A stretch of DNA of 64,000 bases, taken from the NCBI RefSeq assembly GCF_028769735.1, contig NC_088172.1:68100631-68164630 (forward strand). The letters run 5' to 3'. How positions within the stretch are numbered: the stretch's first letter is position 1; every line of letters begins with the position of its first letter. The notes under the pieces were generated by a model. The model was not told the origin of the DNA, ran no database searches, and worked only from the letters and a program-made list of their open reading frames with translations. The stretch is from Zonotrichia leucophrys gambelii. Its lineage: Eukaryota > Chordata > Aves > Passeriformes > Passerellidae. Made by a program: the position numbers and the translations under genes. Shown piece after piece: positions 47,901 through 60,245 of this stretch.

Positions 47901-50552
47901 TGACCTTGACTGTACTTCCCTTCTCTCCCTAGAGATAACCCAATATATCCTAATTGGGAGAGATGCTACTGGCATCTCAAACAAATGTTATTTTTCCCAT
48001 CATAATTTTTTTTAGCATCTCAGCATATCTGCTGCTCTTATGTGCCCTTGCCATGACCAGTCCTTCAGTTTTCTGGAGGGAATCATCACCACTACTAACC
48101 ACAGTCCTACTAGTCCTTAATTTTCAAAATTGCATGCATTCCTGTATCAGGAACTTACACAGAAGAAACTGTGAGGACAGCATCCCGTTTGGTCTGTGAG
48201 GAGACACCATATCAGAACTTGCCATAGCAGCAGGCACTGTGATTTAGGAATCAAGAGGCAAAGCACCAAACTGATGCAATCATCGGCTAGCCTGGCTGAG
48301 CATATAAGCCAGTGAGCAAGGCTGCCAAGCTGAAGGAGCACAGAGCTGTAAACCTGCCTTCAAAAACACCACAAGGTGTAAACTTCAGGCTTGTCAGTCT
48401 GTACCACTGTCCAATACTACAATGAATAAATCATTATGTTAGAAATTAAACTCAGCTTTCAGCTTGCCTGGGATGGTGCCAGCCTATGTCTGAAGCGTGC
48501 CTGAGGGGACAGCAAGCCGCGGGCTGGTGAACTGAGCAATTCATGACAACTTGTGCTGGCACCCTCAGCCCTCCAAAGCAGGTCAGCAACACAGAGTGTG
48601 TTCAGAGAAGAGACTGAGACAGAAAGATAGCTCAGAAGTGTATCTTTCTCTTTGCTGTGATTTCCCCCCTGCCCAGTTCCTGGGAACAAAACACATTTTG
48701 TAGATCATAGGTGGCGGGGAAAATAGCATGGGCCACTCCCTATCCTTCACTGTGTGTTCGCCCATGTTTGTTCATTTGCCCTTTCTCTATCTCCTCTGGT
48801 CTAGGAAGCTTTTCTCATGGCATCAGCTGCTTTGACTCAGTTACTTTTTATAACCTACACAGCTTGTTTTTTGGTTTTTTTTAAGATGAGGATGGGGCTA
48901 TTTCTACACCATGTCTGGATTTGAGAAGCTATTTGTAAAAGAAGGGAGAGTTGAACTCACACATTGGTGAACTGAGACCCCAGTGCACATGAGGGCATAA
49001 CGTTGTGGGCTTCTTCGTTACGGGAGCCCAGAGGAAGAGGAGAGAACTCTGAAGTTATTGGATGACTAAATAAATAATCTATGCCTATTATATGCCTTCA
49101 TGACTTCCAAAGGGGCTACATAAAGTAGCAAAAGTGTCACATAAAATGTCATTGGGTTTAAATCCCTGGAGATTAGCCAGTTGCCAAACATCATAATAGC
49201 AAATCAACTCTGATATCTAAAGCACAGAATCTAAAGAAACTGAGCTGCTATTTCCACTGAGCTGCACAGGACCATGTAAAACTATGTCTAGATCAGCTGA
49301 GTTCAGAAGTTTAGTCCATTGGGCACTATTCTCTCAGCTGCACAAAGCACTTTCTGTCCTCCTCTCATTGATACTACACTGAAAAGAAAAAAATTTCTGC
49401 CAGTTCTTCTGGTGTCACTGAAATGACATGAGCTATTGAAGCAATATAGCTGTCTGTAAAATTCAGCACAGAGAAGATACGTGTACCGGTCTGTGTACTC
49501 CTTTTCAAAAACCCTCCAAAAAACAAAACAAAACAAAAAAATCCAGCAGGGTTAGGACACAATGAAACATAAGCCCTTTATTTCTGACAGAATTATTTGC
49601 TTGTAAGCACAATGTTCCCAACATGTGATTTTAGCAAAGTATTAAGTGATTCTAAGGAAATCAATCTCTTTCTACTTCCTTTCTATGGAAACATGAATTT
49701 ACTGAAATTGTTGCACTTTTAAAGCATAAATCACAGTGAAAAATAAACTGATATGAAACATATTTGTTATCTACTTTCAGGCTTTTATTCTTTCCAGTCT
49801 AATATTCTGCTAATGACTAATCAGTCTGATAACTTTTAGGGATAGAGTTTGCTATTTTAGGCAATTCCCCTGGATGAAAGTTATTTCTATAGCAGTTATT
49901 CTTAGAAGCATTTATGGAAGAAAGGGAGCCAGTGAAGCACCAGTAGAGCAGTGACTCACCACAGCACTACTAATTGCCAACCAAAAAAAAATCTTTTGCT
50001 TTGCGAATCAGAAAGTCAGCTGCATTAAAGAAAAAGAAAGCACTACATAGTTGAGAACCAAACACTGCTCATGATCTTTTGCTATTAAAACTATGTGGGA
50101 TGGGTGCACAACCAAAAACAGTGACTGACAAACATCTGAAATTACTCCTTTTGAGATCTGTATCTCTCCACATCATTTTCCTGCCAACCCAATTTCCCAT
50201 TGCTCTTGACTCTTTCTTTATCATCTCTGCAACATCTGCTTGGCTTTGACTTTTTCATCTTCTGTTGTTCCACAGCTTGAAATATGTTAAGTAAAAGGCA
50301 GCTAAAGGGACTGCTAGCAGCCTGCAAAAATTTCAATTTCTAGGTCTCTGGCTAGGATCCAGGTAGGTTAGTGGCAACTGAAAGTGATTACCACCCCATG
50401 CCTGCTTGCTGACCTCAGTGACATTTCTTGCTGGACTGGCCACAGCAGTCTTCTCAGCAGGAATCACCCACTCTGTGCTGAAATCAAGCCACTGTCCCCC
50501 CTGCAGAGTCAAGGTTGTGGCAGGGCTGTCTCCAAGAAGCCACAGAAACAGA
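44907..50552. other. Unique non-coding DNA
   Basis: About 5.6 kb without a recognisable gene or dispersed repeat. Some short patches (for example 47,210-47,450 and 48,470-48,580) are GC-richer, and an A-rich 'caaaacaaaacaaaa' stretch lies near 49,522. Open frames are short and on both strands. Confidence 0.5.
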
Positions 50553-50618
50553 CATCTTCATCTTCATCTTCATCTTCATCTTCATCTTCATCTTCATCTT
50601 CATCTTCATCTTCATCTT
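50553..50618 (+). repeat. (CATCTT)11 hexanucleotide array
   Basis: Eleven perfect tandem copies of CATCTT occupy 66 bp. The absence of variants points to recent expansion. Frames through it read as Ser runs or His-Leu repeats and are artefacts. Confidence 0.95.
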
Positions 50619-51035
50619 CCTTTTAAATATATTAAAATAACTCATTATTCTTATTTTCCAGCTTATACAGAGATAGCATGAGAGCTAAGGCTGTGCAGAG
50701 CTGTGGCTGTGCTTAAATACTCTGCAGATGACTTAACAATAAGCATTACTCTGTGTAACTGAGTCAACTAAATAAGTATGGGTATAAAGCTCAGCATTTA
50801 TTGAGGTGACACATGTTATCTCTCTCTCCAGGCAACTGGTTTGCTTGATGTGTCAGAGAAAGAGAGAGAGAAGAAAAAGTCTCCATGTCTCATGCTGCAG
50901 CCTGATCATAGCTGTTTCCAGGAGAAGTGAAAAGCTGTTTTCTCCTTTCTTCCTCTCCTCCTGTGTTGTGATCTGTCAAGACCAGGAACTGGTTTGTCCT
51001 TTGCTCTTCGCATATCTAAATTAGAAACAGAAACA

Positions 51036-51546
<511 letters not shown>

Positions 51547-53707
51547 GGGGACTACTTGTGAATATTTTTTGTAGTGCAAAAGCAAACCCCTCACTCCCTC
51601 AAGAAACTTACACCAGCATTAGAAAATGAAGTTTTCAATTTCAGAGAACTGTACTGTCAGATTTCCATTAATGTTTTACCCTTTTCTATGCTCATGAGAA
51701 ATCTCTCTACCTTTCTTTTTCTATTTTTCTTTCCCCCAAGAAATCTCAGCTACCAATATGAGAATTTGGCCCTTTTTTTGCCACTTTCTTTATTCAGAAA
51801 AGGACATGAAAACATAATCTCTGTAGGTAAAAATAATCAAAGGAAAAGAAATTTTAAAAATAAACCTTTACTTAAGGGAAAAAAATAGCAATCCATAGTT
51901 GAAACTACATCAGGGATGTTTGGGACCTGCCTCGACATTTTATGGTGCTTTGTGGATAGCCAATATTATTTATATCAGGTTAACTGTGATTTAAAGGTTT
52001 TTCTATTTAAACACACAAATCACAATTGAGCAGAATTTTATACCCAGAATAATGTCATCTAAGTCATCTTGGTTAAATTTTTCCTATTCATTGTCTTCAG
52101 ATGTTAACTTTTAAATAAATATTTAAATAATATGCTTACAGATAGCTCCTGTAAAGGACTGAGTCACAAACATTCAAATTCAGATATCTAAATCTGAATT
52201 TCCAGTGCTGGAAAATTTTGGCTCATTGTTGTGTAGCCTCAAGGAAGGGAGATGACATTTATGAGTTCACATCCTGACCTGGGTGTGGGAGCTGACACAC
52301 TGGCTGCAGGCAAGGCACATCACACCCCTGGTCTGGGCGATGCTCTGATGGGTAATGGCTCTGCAGCTTTGAGTCACAGAAACCTGAGACCCAGGGCTCA
52401 GGGCTCGTCTCATACTCCTTGACAGCACGTCCAAAGAGAGGAGGATGAGACTACTTTAAAAGGGAAGGAATAGCTCATGCCACCAATTAAAAGCCAGGAG
52501 AAATCATTTCCTTTATACTTTTATCCAGCTGACAGGCCAAAATGAGCTGATCTGTTCCTCTGCTGTGATGGCTTTTCATTTCCCAAGGCTCCTGCAGAAG
52601 AAGCATACTTCCAAGCTTGAATCATCTAATACAGGCACTGAGGTCCTCTACATATTCGCTGGGGAACAATTCAAACTTCATGAGTAAGGAATATCTTGAA
52701 TAAATGAAGCTCTTTAGCATGAACACAGACATAGTGGGTCAGTCCAAAGAGCCAGCTAAGCCACCACTCTGCCTTTGACATAGCCAACAGCAGATGCTTG
52801 GGGAAGAGCAGACAAGTAGGACATTCACATCTAAATTTTCTTCCTCAGTTACTTTTTCACCTACCAGTAGTTATAAATCATGTGGACTTTCTAATGTGTC
52901 CATGGTTTGTATGAATTTAGAGAAGATACTCATTTTCCTGTCTCTCTTTGAACCCAGGTAAATATTCAGTGTCTTCAATATCTAGGGGCAGGATTTATAA
53001 AGTTTAACTATGTGAGAACTTTCACAGGAGATCACTGGGAAACTATGACACTGCTGTCTGTGGAAGCAAACTTGAGAGGCATGAGTTTAAATTGGGAACC
53101 AGAGGAGAGTGAAAGCACATAAATATTTTTCTAGCCCTTTTCCTACCTCTGAGATGCACTCTAAGATTTTTGCTGCATGAAAGGCATGCTGAATGCAATG
53201 TGAAAATGTAACTGAGTTAGATGTGGGGAAGGTCCCAAGCTGATGAAGTGCATAGATCAGATGCCACATACGGTCCATGAAGCTTTTTTATGTGACCAGC
53301 TTAAGGACATTTTTTATCATATCTGTTATCATCAGACAAAAATAGCTGTCAGGAATCTAAACTAAGCTTGCTCAGGGTCTAAGGAACAAAGAAATTGGGT
53401 TGATGTTACCATTTCATTGCTAACAATCTAATGGGCAATTTGGCATCTTTCCATAGATTATACTCTTTCTCTCCTTAGAATTATAAATAAATATGTGGAA
53501 AAAATTCTAAAGTGTAAGCTCAATTTTAGGTCACATATGCCCAATGATAATTCTTTTGTCAATTTCTTGCATTGCACAACAAAACTGAACTCAGCTTGCC
53601 ATAAAATGTCAACAACAAACTCTTTTGGTTGCAGCACCTTGTGCTGTGACTGGGGTTGTTGAAGTGTATATGGATTCAGCATGAAGGGAACTTGTTATCT
53701 ACTACAA
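51547..53707. other. Unique non-coding DNA
   Basis: No gene or dispersed repeat recognised. A mildly GC-richer stretch lies at 52,250-52,440. Confidence 0.5.
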
Positions 53708-53792
53708 AATCATAGAATTAGAAGTTTTTTAGGTTGGATCTTTAAGATCATCAAGTTCAAGTGTTACTCTCACCAAGTCTAAACCACCAAAT
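53708..53792 (-). mobile_element. Short CR1 3'-end fragment
   Basis: Read on the plus strand it begins 'aatcatagaattagaag', then 'aggttggatctttaagatca', then 'ccaagtctaaaccacc'. This is the reverse complement of a CR1 3' tail (ATTCTATGATT end, 'gatcttaaag' core). Only the last 85 bp of the LINE are present. The 3' UTR type resembles the copy ending at 44,906. Confidence 0.8.
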
Positions 53793-54382
53793 CAGTTTTC
53801 ACAGATACAGTATAATTAGCTTGTAGAAAGTATGATACCAATGTCAGGTTATAGAAAAGCTTTAGTAACCCTTTGAACCTTGTCAGGATAAGCACTCACT
53901 GTAGTTACTCTAGTTTTTAAAAATTGTCACTCATAGGAATATGTTTCTGGTTCTGCTTCTGCTGTAAAAAAAATTTCCAGTAATGGATTGCAGAGATCTT
54001 TTAGACAGAACACACTGAAGCTACTAAAAAATGTGCAATTGGAGGAGAGCTTCAGTGGGCTATGAAAAGGCATACATTCTAGAAGAAACAGCATTTGGAT
54101 GTGTAAGAACATAACCTAAATGAGGTGTAGACTGGACTCTCTTGAGCCATGAGCACGGCAGGCCACTGCTTAGGGTAGGAGAGTGCTGGGATGTTGCTTG
54201 TGCCAGTAAATTTTGCTTCTGCCAAAGGCTCGTGCTTCAGACCTGTCGATATCCGGGTTAGTTTTGCATGCTGAGAGAGAGGTTGAACTATGGATTATGC
54301 CAAGATACATCATTTCATATCACTAGCTCTTAGGCAATATAAAATGAGGCAGGCTCTTTCCATGAGTCCTTACCCCTCTTCA
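53793..54382. other. Unique non-coding DNA between two CR1 fragments
   Basis: Nothing recognisable is present. The last bases, near 54,380, lead into the next CR1 tail. Confidence 0.5.
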
Positions 54383-54690
54383 TGGAATCACAGACTCGCT
54401 GAGGTTGGAAATGACCCCTGGAAGACATCTGGTCCGACCTTCTTGCTCAAGCAGGGTGACCTAGAGCAAGTTACTGAGGACTGTGTCCCAATGGCTTTTG
54501 GGTATCTCTAAGGAGGGAGACCCCACTTCCTCCCTGGATAATATATTCCAGTGTTTGGTCACACTTGCAGTAAAATAAAGGGTTTCCTGATGTTCAGACA
54601 GAGCCTCCTGTGTTTCAGTTTCTTCCCACTGCCACTTCCATTCCACACCAAAAATTGTGCAGGCCTGGTTTGGTCTTGGCCCTTCAAATT
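54383..54690 (-). mobile_element. CR1 3'-end fragment
   Basis: The plus strand reads 'ggaatcacagactcgctgag', 'ccttcttgctcaagcaggg', 'gtatctctaaggagggagac' and 'ggtttcctgatgttcagaca', the reverse complement of a CR1 3' region in the usual order. Similarity fades beyond about 54,640. It belongs to a different CR1 3'-end type from the 53,708 fragment. Confidence 0.88.
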
Positions 54691-57600
54691 TGAGGTGGCT
54701 AATTCAAGACTGTCTGCATGGCCTTGAGCTGACTTGGTAGTCCATTGTCAGAAGCTAGCTCCAGCCTTTAAGTCACTTCAAGACTGTAAACTTGAACTAC
54801 ACAATAAAAAAAAATTGAATATGGTGCATAAAAATTCAAGTGACTATCATCAGATCCAGGCAAATGTCACTGTATTCTTTCTTCATCTAGGGAGCTGGTT
54901 TCTGAGAAAACTCCTCCAGACTATAAAGGGCAAACAAAAGCCATTTGACTTATATCCAGTCTACAAATTAAGTTGTTTTTATCCTATTTTTCAAGCCCTC
55001 ATTTATATCTGATTAGCTAATATCACCCAAGAGCCAGGCCATTTGTTTAACACTAACTGCTTCCAAAACATTTCTGTTAGTTTCATCTAGAAAAACTGAT
55101 GTCAGTTCTATAATGAAACAAAGGGTTATTATAATTCACAGAGCCGTGTAACAACATTTAATGCTGGGATTGATACTTGCTCTGTAGCTTATCCAAATGA
55201 AATTTCCTTTTTGTTTCTACATCAACAGCTTAAAACAAAACCCCAATTCTAATAATTTTTAAATATGTAGAAGTACAGATAGAATTTTCTTACCTTTGTC
55301 TTTACAAAACCCATTAAAAGATCAAAAAAGATTTGTTTAAATCTGATCGTTGTCCCATAAATTCCAAGGATCCATAATAAGCAAATAATTCACAGTTATT
55401 AACTGAGATTTTACAATATCAGTGCACATAATAAACTATGTATACAAAAGTGTGATTTGCTCCTTAAACATCTCTGTATAGACTGCAACACCTTCCCCCA
55501 TATATTTAGGAGTTAATTCAGGATGTTGTAAGTTAAAAAGAGAAAAAGAGCTTGTCCTTTTTTTGTATCAGACTTGCTGAACAGCAGGCTCAATGTTTGT
55601 TTTTTTTCTATTCTATCCTGCCTTTATGTACTTTCAATTGATTTGCTTAAGACTTCAGATGGAGTAAAACTCCATGTTTCTGGACAGGAACCCGAGGAAG
55701 AGACCACATGGCTGCACTGTGCCTGAAGAAAACCAGGATTGATATCTTGGTTTGGCATCCTGGTCTCGAGCCAACACCATCTCTGTTCCCGCCTTGAGTT
55801 CCAGGCTGCCCCTTCCCTTTGCAGGGTACAGACCCATTTCTCCTGGCAGGTCTTGCGGGGAGGCTGAGCCAACACTCAGGGCTCTGATCTCTATGAGGAA
55901 ACAGCCCCCCAGAAGAATCACAAGTCTGTAACAGTCCCACCCAATGAAGAAGGCAGAACTTGGCCCAATCAAGGCAATTAAGCCACACAACTGTATTTAA
56001 AGTAACTTTCCTAGTTATTGACTTCCGGACGGATACATTGGTGTTTTCTGCCTATCAGTTTAGATAACAAGCTCAAACTACACAGTGCATTTCATTAGAT
56101 ACTAGAGGCAAGCTTGATTGCATCTCAGATAATTATTTGAGATTTAGTGTTTTTCTAACACTGAGCTGGACATTCAACCTTTTTTCCCTCCCCCTCCCCT
56201 CAATTAGAATAGATGTAGTGAAAGAAGGTAAAATAACCCCAGAAATAATTGGATTTTGCAGCAGAATGAGACAAGCTGTCCAACACATTCATACAGTCCA
56301 CTCTGCTTTTACAAGCTAAAGCCTCAGATTGCAATTTATGACTGCTTCTTGAGGCTGAAATTAGAAAGAGTATTAATATTAGAAGGAAAATATATTAGCA
56401 GAAACACTTGCTGGATCTGAAAGATCTGCCTTTTGGCTGAGATCAATAACCAGAAAGCCCAAGGCTGATCTTTATCAGAATATGGAGTGAATGCCTAGGA
56501 GGATGGATAATAAGTGCTGTCTGGAGATTTCATTCTCTTCCCGCAACCATGTGAAAAATGTAGCCACTGGGTCCCACAAAATTACAGGCTTCATTGCGAT
56601 GAAAGCTCCATTTTGCTTTTATTTAACTAGCAATAAAAATTTTGGAGCACTAAAAGTTGAAAATGCTGTTGTAGCCTTCAGCTTATAGGCGTAACATGAC
56701 TTTTGCATGGCACCTAACAGTGGCTGGTTCCCAAGCTCCAGAGGACAGCAGCTGATTCTCTGGTGAGCCAGTTAAATAACCATGATTCACAGTGATATCT
56801 GCCACAGTAAAACTCCACAACTCTCATTGGAACAACAAAAAAAGCTCAAATGACCATGTGGATCCTTCAGTTTTAGCTCTGGTGAGATAAGCACTCCCTT
56901 GTAAACAGGCTGAAGGCAAGGAAATCAATTCTTACCCATGGGCTGTCTTGCTGGGAGATCCTAAAGGATGAACTCAAGGAATTGTTCCTCTTTCTTGAGG
57001 ACTGTGGCTTGCTGAGCTCAGAGTCATCATGTCCTCATGCCAATGGAAGGAAGTGGGAAGTGTGCGACCTGTTACAGCTCCAGAAGGCAACTCGTCTGTT
57101 AGAAATTTTATGCCCATGTGCATTGCTAAGACTTGTGATGTATTCATTTGGATGCATCCATGCCACTGGATCTGAACTGCTGAGTTCATCATGACTCAAG
57201 GCTGATATCTGATGTCTCATCACATTCATGGAAGCCCCCTGAAAACCTCTGTACAGCCTGTGTGAATGCAGTGCCTGGCACTGCTGGTACATCCCAGGGA
57301 AGGTGCCACAGCTGAGACCCAGGAGCAAAGCACGCTTTCACAGTCTGTAAATCGGGGTCACTACACGCAGACTGTCCCAGTCAGCATGCAAGCAGAGGGG
57401 AAAAAGAGAAGGATATTACATTTCCTGAAACATATTAGGAGCCAAAACTTTCAAGCTGGGAATTTTTATCAAGTACATAATTTAATTAAAAGGATAAATA
57501 TGTACAGTGAAATAAACAAAAATGGTGAAGTACATGCTAGTAAAAACCCAGGTCAAGATTTAGGAATCTGAAAGTTCTAAGAAATCATTTCAGCCCTTTC

Positions 57601-58969
57601 TCTTCAATCATATGCAGTTTTGCAGTTCTTAAAAAAAAGACAGAAGGAAAATACTTCCAAAACTCAGTATTTATTTGGAAACAAAACAATTATTTTAGTG
57701 AATAATATATGTGCATACCAAGATGTGGCTTGGGAGCTGACTGAAGCCTGAAAGAGCTGAGCCCCTACAAAGTTCCTGCTGTTGTTGAAGATCCCATCAT
57801 TTCAGGACTCAGTTGTCTCACTGTCTTGCATATCTAGGTATGTAAGACTTTCTAGGTTTTTTTCAGCATCTCAGTAAAAAGTTCTAATGATGTATAAAAG
57901 AACAGTATTATTGCCTAAAAAACAACTACTGAGTGCTAGGTTGTGCTATTTCATTATTATTTCACTGAACCATTGTCAATAAAACCCAGCGAATGCAAAC
58001 CTTAACAATGGCAAGAAATTAAGGTCCTCCTGAAAAGGACTTAGCTACAGGAGAAAGTAATAAGTGCATTTCTATGAAGTGAACTTTATTTTTATTTCTA
58101 TACAAATAGAAGTGACATAGAAAATGCATTAGTAACCTTCAAGCTGGATTTCTTTTATATACAAGTGGTGGATTTTAGATCAAAGAGAAATTGTTTCTGA
58201 TTTAGTTGTTGGCTTTTGTTAAAAAAATCTTGAATGCTTTTTAGTGGAAGTGCACTAACATTGATATTTTCCCTAGCAGAGAAGAGTAGCACGGCTAAGT
58301 GGATAACAAATGCTTTGCTCTGTATTAGAACAGTAAGTAGCACTTAATTTACAGGCTTTCAGAAAAAGTAGGGCAAAAAAAAAGGAAGTTAATACATTTA
58401 TTTTTTTTAGTTTGCCATAGTGCAGTTTTTATTTTTCTGCCCATCTGGGATTTGGCTCTACTTTGAATCAGAGCTGTGCAAATCAACATGAACTCTTTCA
58501 TAACTTTTTAGTTGTTCTACCCATACATATGCGAAATGGATGAAAAGAAGTGGAGTGATCAGTGGTTAATTACATTCCAATTACTCTTACATGTTATAGG
58601 ATTTTTAACAATTATACTGATACTTAACAGGAAATTCATGTGCACTTAGATAATAATTTTTCATTAAAAATTTTTAACTGGAATATATTCTGCAATTTTC
58701 TTAGTCTAAGAGTAACTTTCATTATTTCCACAATTTCTTATTAAGCCCTTCAGTTGGGGAAATAGCAATTTGCAGCACTATTTAGTTGGGGAGCACACAG
58801 TATTACTATTAATTCTAGTACATTACAAGGCAATCACAAAAATTGTTTAGAATTGGTAGATACTGAAGCCTACAAATACTGGAAGGTCTTGTTATCTTTA
58901 GGTCTTGATTTATAAGAAAAATAATAATTCTTAGACCGAAGGAAATAAATGCCTATTGAGATGAGAAGG
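54691..58969. other. Unique non-coding DNA
   Basis: No gene recognised. A GC-richer patch at 55,640-56,035 is described separately. The rest is AT-rich with short scattered frames. Confidence 0.5.
55640..56035. other. GC-richer patch open in several minus-strand frames
   Basis: Three overlapping minus-strand frames of 83-113 codons (55,624-55,990) run through this patch. None resembles a known family, and openness in all three frames at once argues against a single coding frame. A TATA-like 'tttaaatac' on the minus strand sits near 55,995, at the head of the patch, but no AATAAA follows at LTR distance. It could be a degenerate LTR, another old repeat or unique DNA. Confidence 0.3.
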
Positions 58970-59105
58970 TTTCAATGCCTTGAGCAACCTGGTCAAGTGG
59001 GAAGCATCCCTGCCCAAGGGCAAAGGGAATGGGACTTAAATTGATCTTTAAGCTCCCCTCCAACCCTTAACATTCTATGATTCTATGTTCTAGGATTCTA
59101 TGACC
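58970..59105 (+). mobile_element. CR1 3'-end fragment
   Basis: Contains 'ttgagcaacctggtcaagtg', 'gcatccctgcccaagggc', 'ctcccctccaacccttaac' and ends in 'cattctatgattctatg' plus a slipped copy 'aggattctatgacc'. The terminal ATTCTATG repeats mark a true CR1 3' end; the 5' side is truncated to about 135 bp. Confidence 0.92.
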
Positions 59106-59629
59106 TACGGGTGTAGCCTGTCAAGTTTGAAAGGTACCAGTTCCTATCAATAGGTATCAAAATTGTTCCATATCAGTGGCTGTGAATTTCAGGTGTTGGC
59201 TCTCTATTGGTCTTGAATCCTACTGATATCAAAATATTTCCTAAGACCAACAGACTAGATGCTTCTCAAGACAGATGGTTATCAAATGCAATAAAGGCAG
59301 TTTCATTGAAATTTATGAGTTCTACTAAAATTAAATTGACTTTAAGCAAATATGATGTGGTAACATCCTTTGCAAAATATCAGCTGATGCTGATTTGAAG
59401 ATTACTCAAAAGCACAAATCCATACATACAACATGGATTGATACAGTTCCTGTAAGTAAGATCTGAGTGTAAGAGACGTAAGACCTGTAAGTAAATCTTT
59501 GTGGTGAACCAAAGACTGTTTTGATAACTGCACCAAGAAAACTTCAATTTATACATACTACAGTCAGATGTGAATTTGCCTACTCTACTTAGCCTATTTG
59601 TTTTTATTTAGAAATTTACAGGTAATGGT
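59106..59629. other. Unique DNA between two CR1 fragments
   Basis: About 520 bp with no recognisable content. The two flanking CR1 pieces lie on opposite strands and were therefore separate insertions or were rearranged. Confidence 0.5.
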
Positions 59630-60245
59630 GGATCTCCTTTCTAGTGGAGGAAATATCTCTCATCTTTTAGTTTAAAACTGTTACCCCTTGTCCTATCACT
59701 GTCCGCCCATATAAAATGTCCCTTCCCCTCTCTTTTATAAGCTCACTTACTGGAAGGCCAAAATGAGGTCTCCCTGCTGCCTTCTCTTCTCCAGGCTGAA
59801 CAACCTCAGCTTTCTCAGCTTGCCTTCACAGGAGAGGCACTCCAGCCCTCCGAACACCTTAGTCACACTCCTCTGGACCCACTCTAACAGATCCTCATTT
59901 TTCTTGTGCCAAGCACCCCAGAGCTGGATGTGGCACTCCTGGTGGGGTACCACAGGGGCAGAGTAGGGGGGGAGAATCCCCTCCCTCAGCCTGCTGACCA
60001 CGCTGCTTCGGACCCAGCCTGGGATGCAGTTGGCCATCTGGTCTGTGAGCGCACACTGTTGGCTGATGTTCAGCTGTTCACCCACCAGAACACCCAGACC
60101 CTTCTCTGCAGGGATCCTCTCAATGGGTTCTTCTCCCAGTCCACACTCATGTCTGGGATTACCCTGACCCAGCTGCACCACCTTGAACTTGGATTTATTG
60201 AACTTCCTGAGGTTTTCATGGACCCACTCCTCAAGCTTGGTGCTT
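59630..60245 (-). mobile_element. CR1 LINE fragment without its 3' terminus
   Basis: On the minus strand this covers the end of CR1 ORF2 and the beginning of the following region ('gataggacaaggggtaacag' near 59,700). It stops at about 59,630, before the normal CR1 3' UTR and ATTCTATG end. The missing 3' end is unusual, since CR1 copies start from their 3' end, and suggests a later deletion. The 5' edge near 60,245 is an ordinary truncation inside the reverse transcriptase. Confidence 0.92.
59747..60245 (-). pseudogene. CR1 reverse transcriptase C-terminal remnant, still open
   Basis: About 165 codons of CR1 ORF2 remain free of stops. Residues read in order include 'EEWVHENLRKFNKSKFKV', 'EKGLGVLVGEQLNISQQCA', 'LWGAWHKKNEDLLEWVQRSV' and 'FSLEKRRQQGDLILAFQ'. 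This is the domain after the polymerase active site; the active-site box and the endonuclease are absent. The frame enters from non-CR1 sequence upstream and ends at a stop right after 'AFQ', where the family normally continues. It has no function as it stands, but the lack of stops suggests a fairly young copy. Confidence 0.85.
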
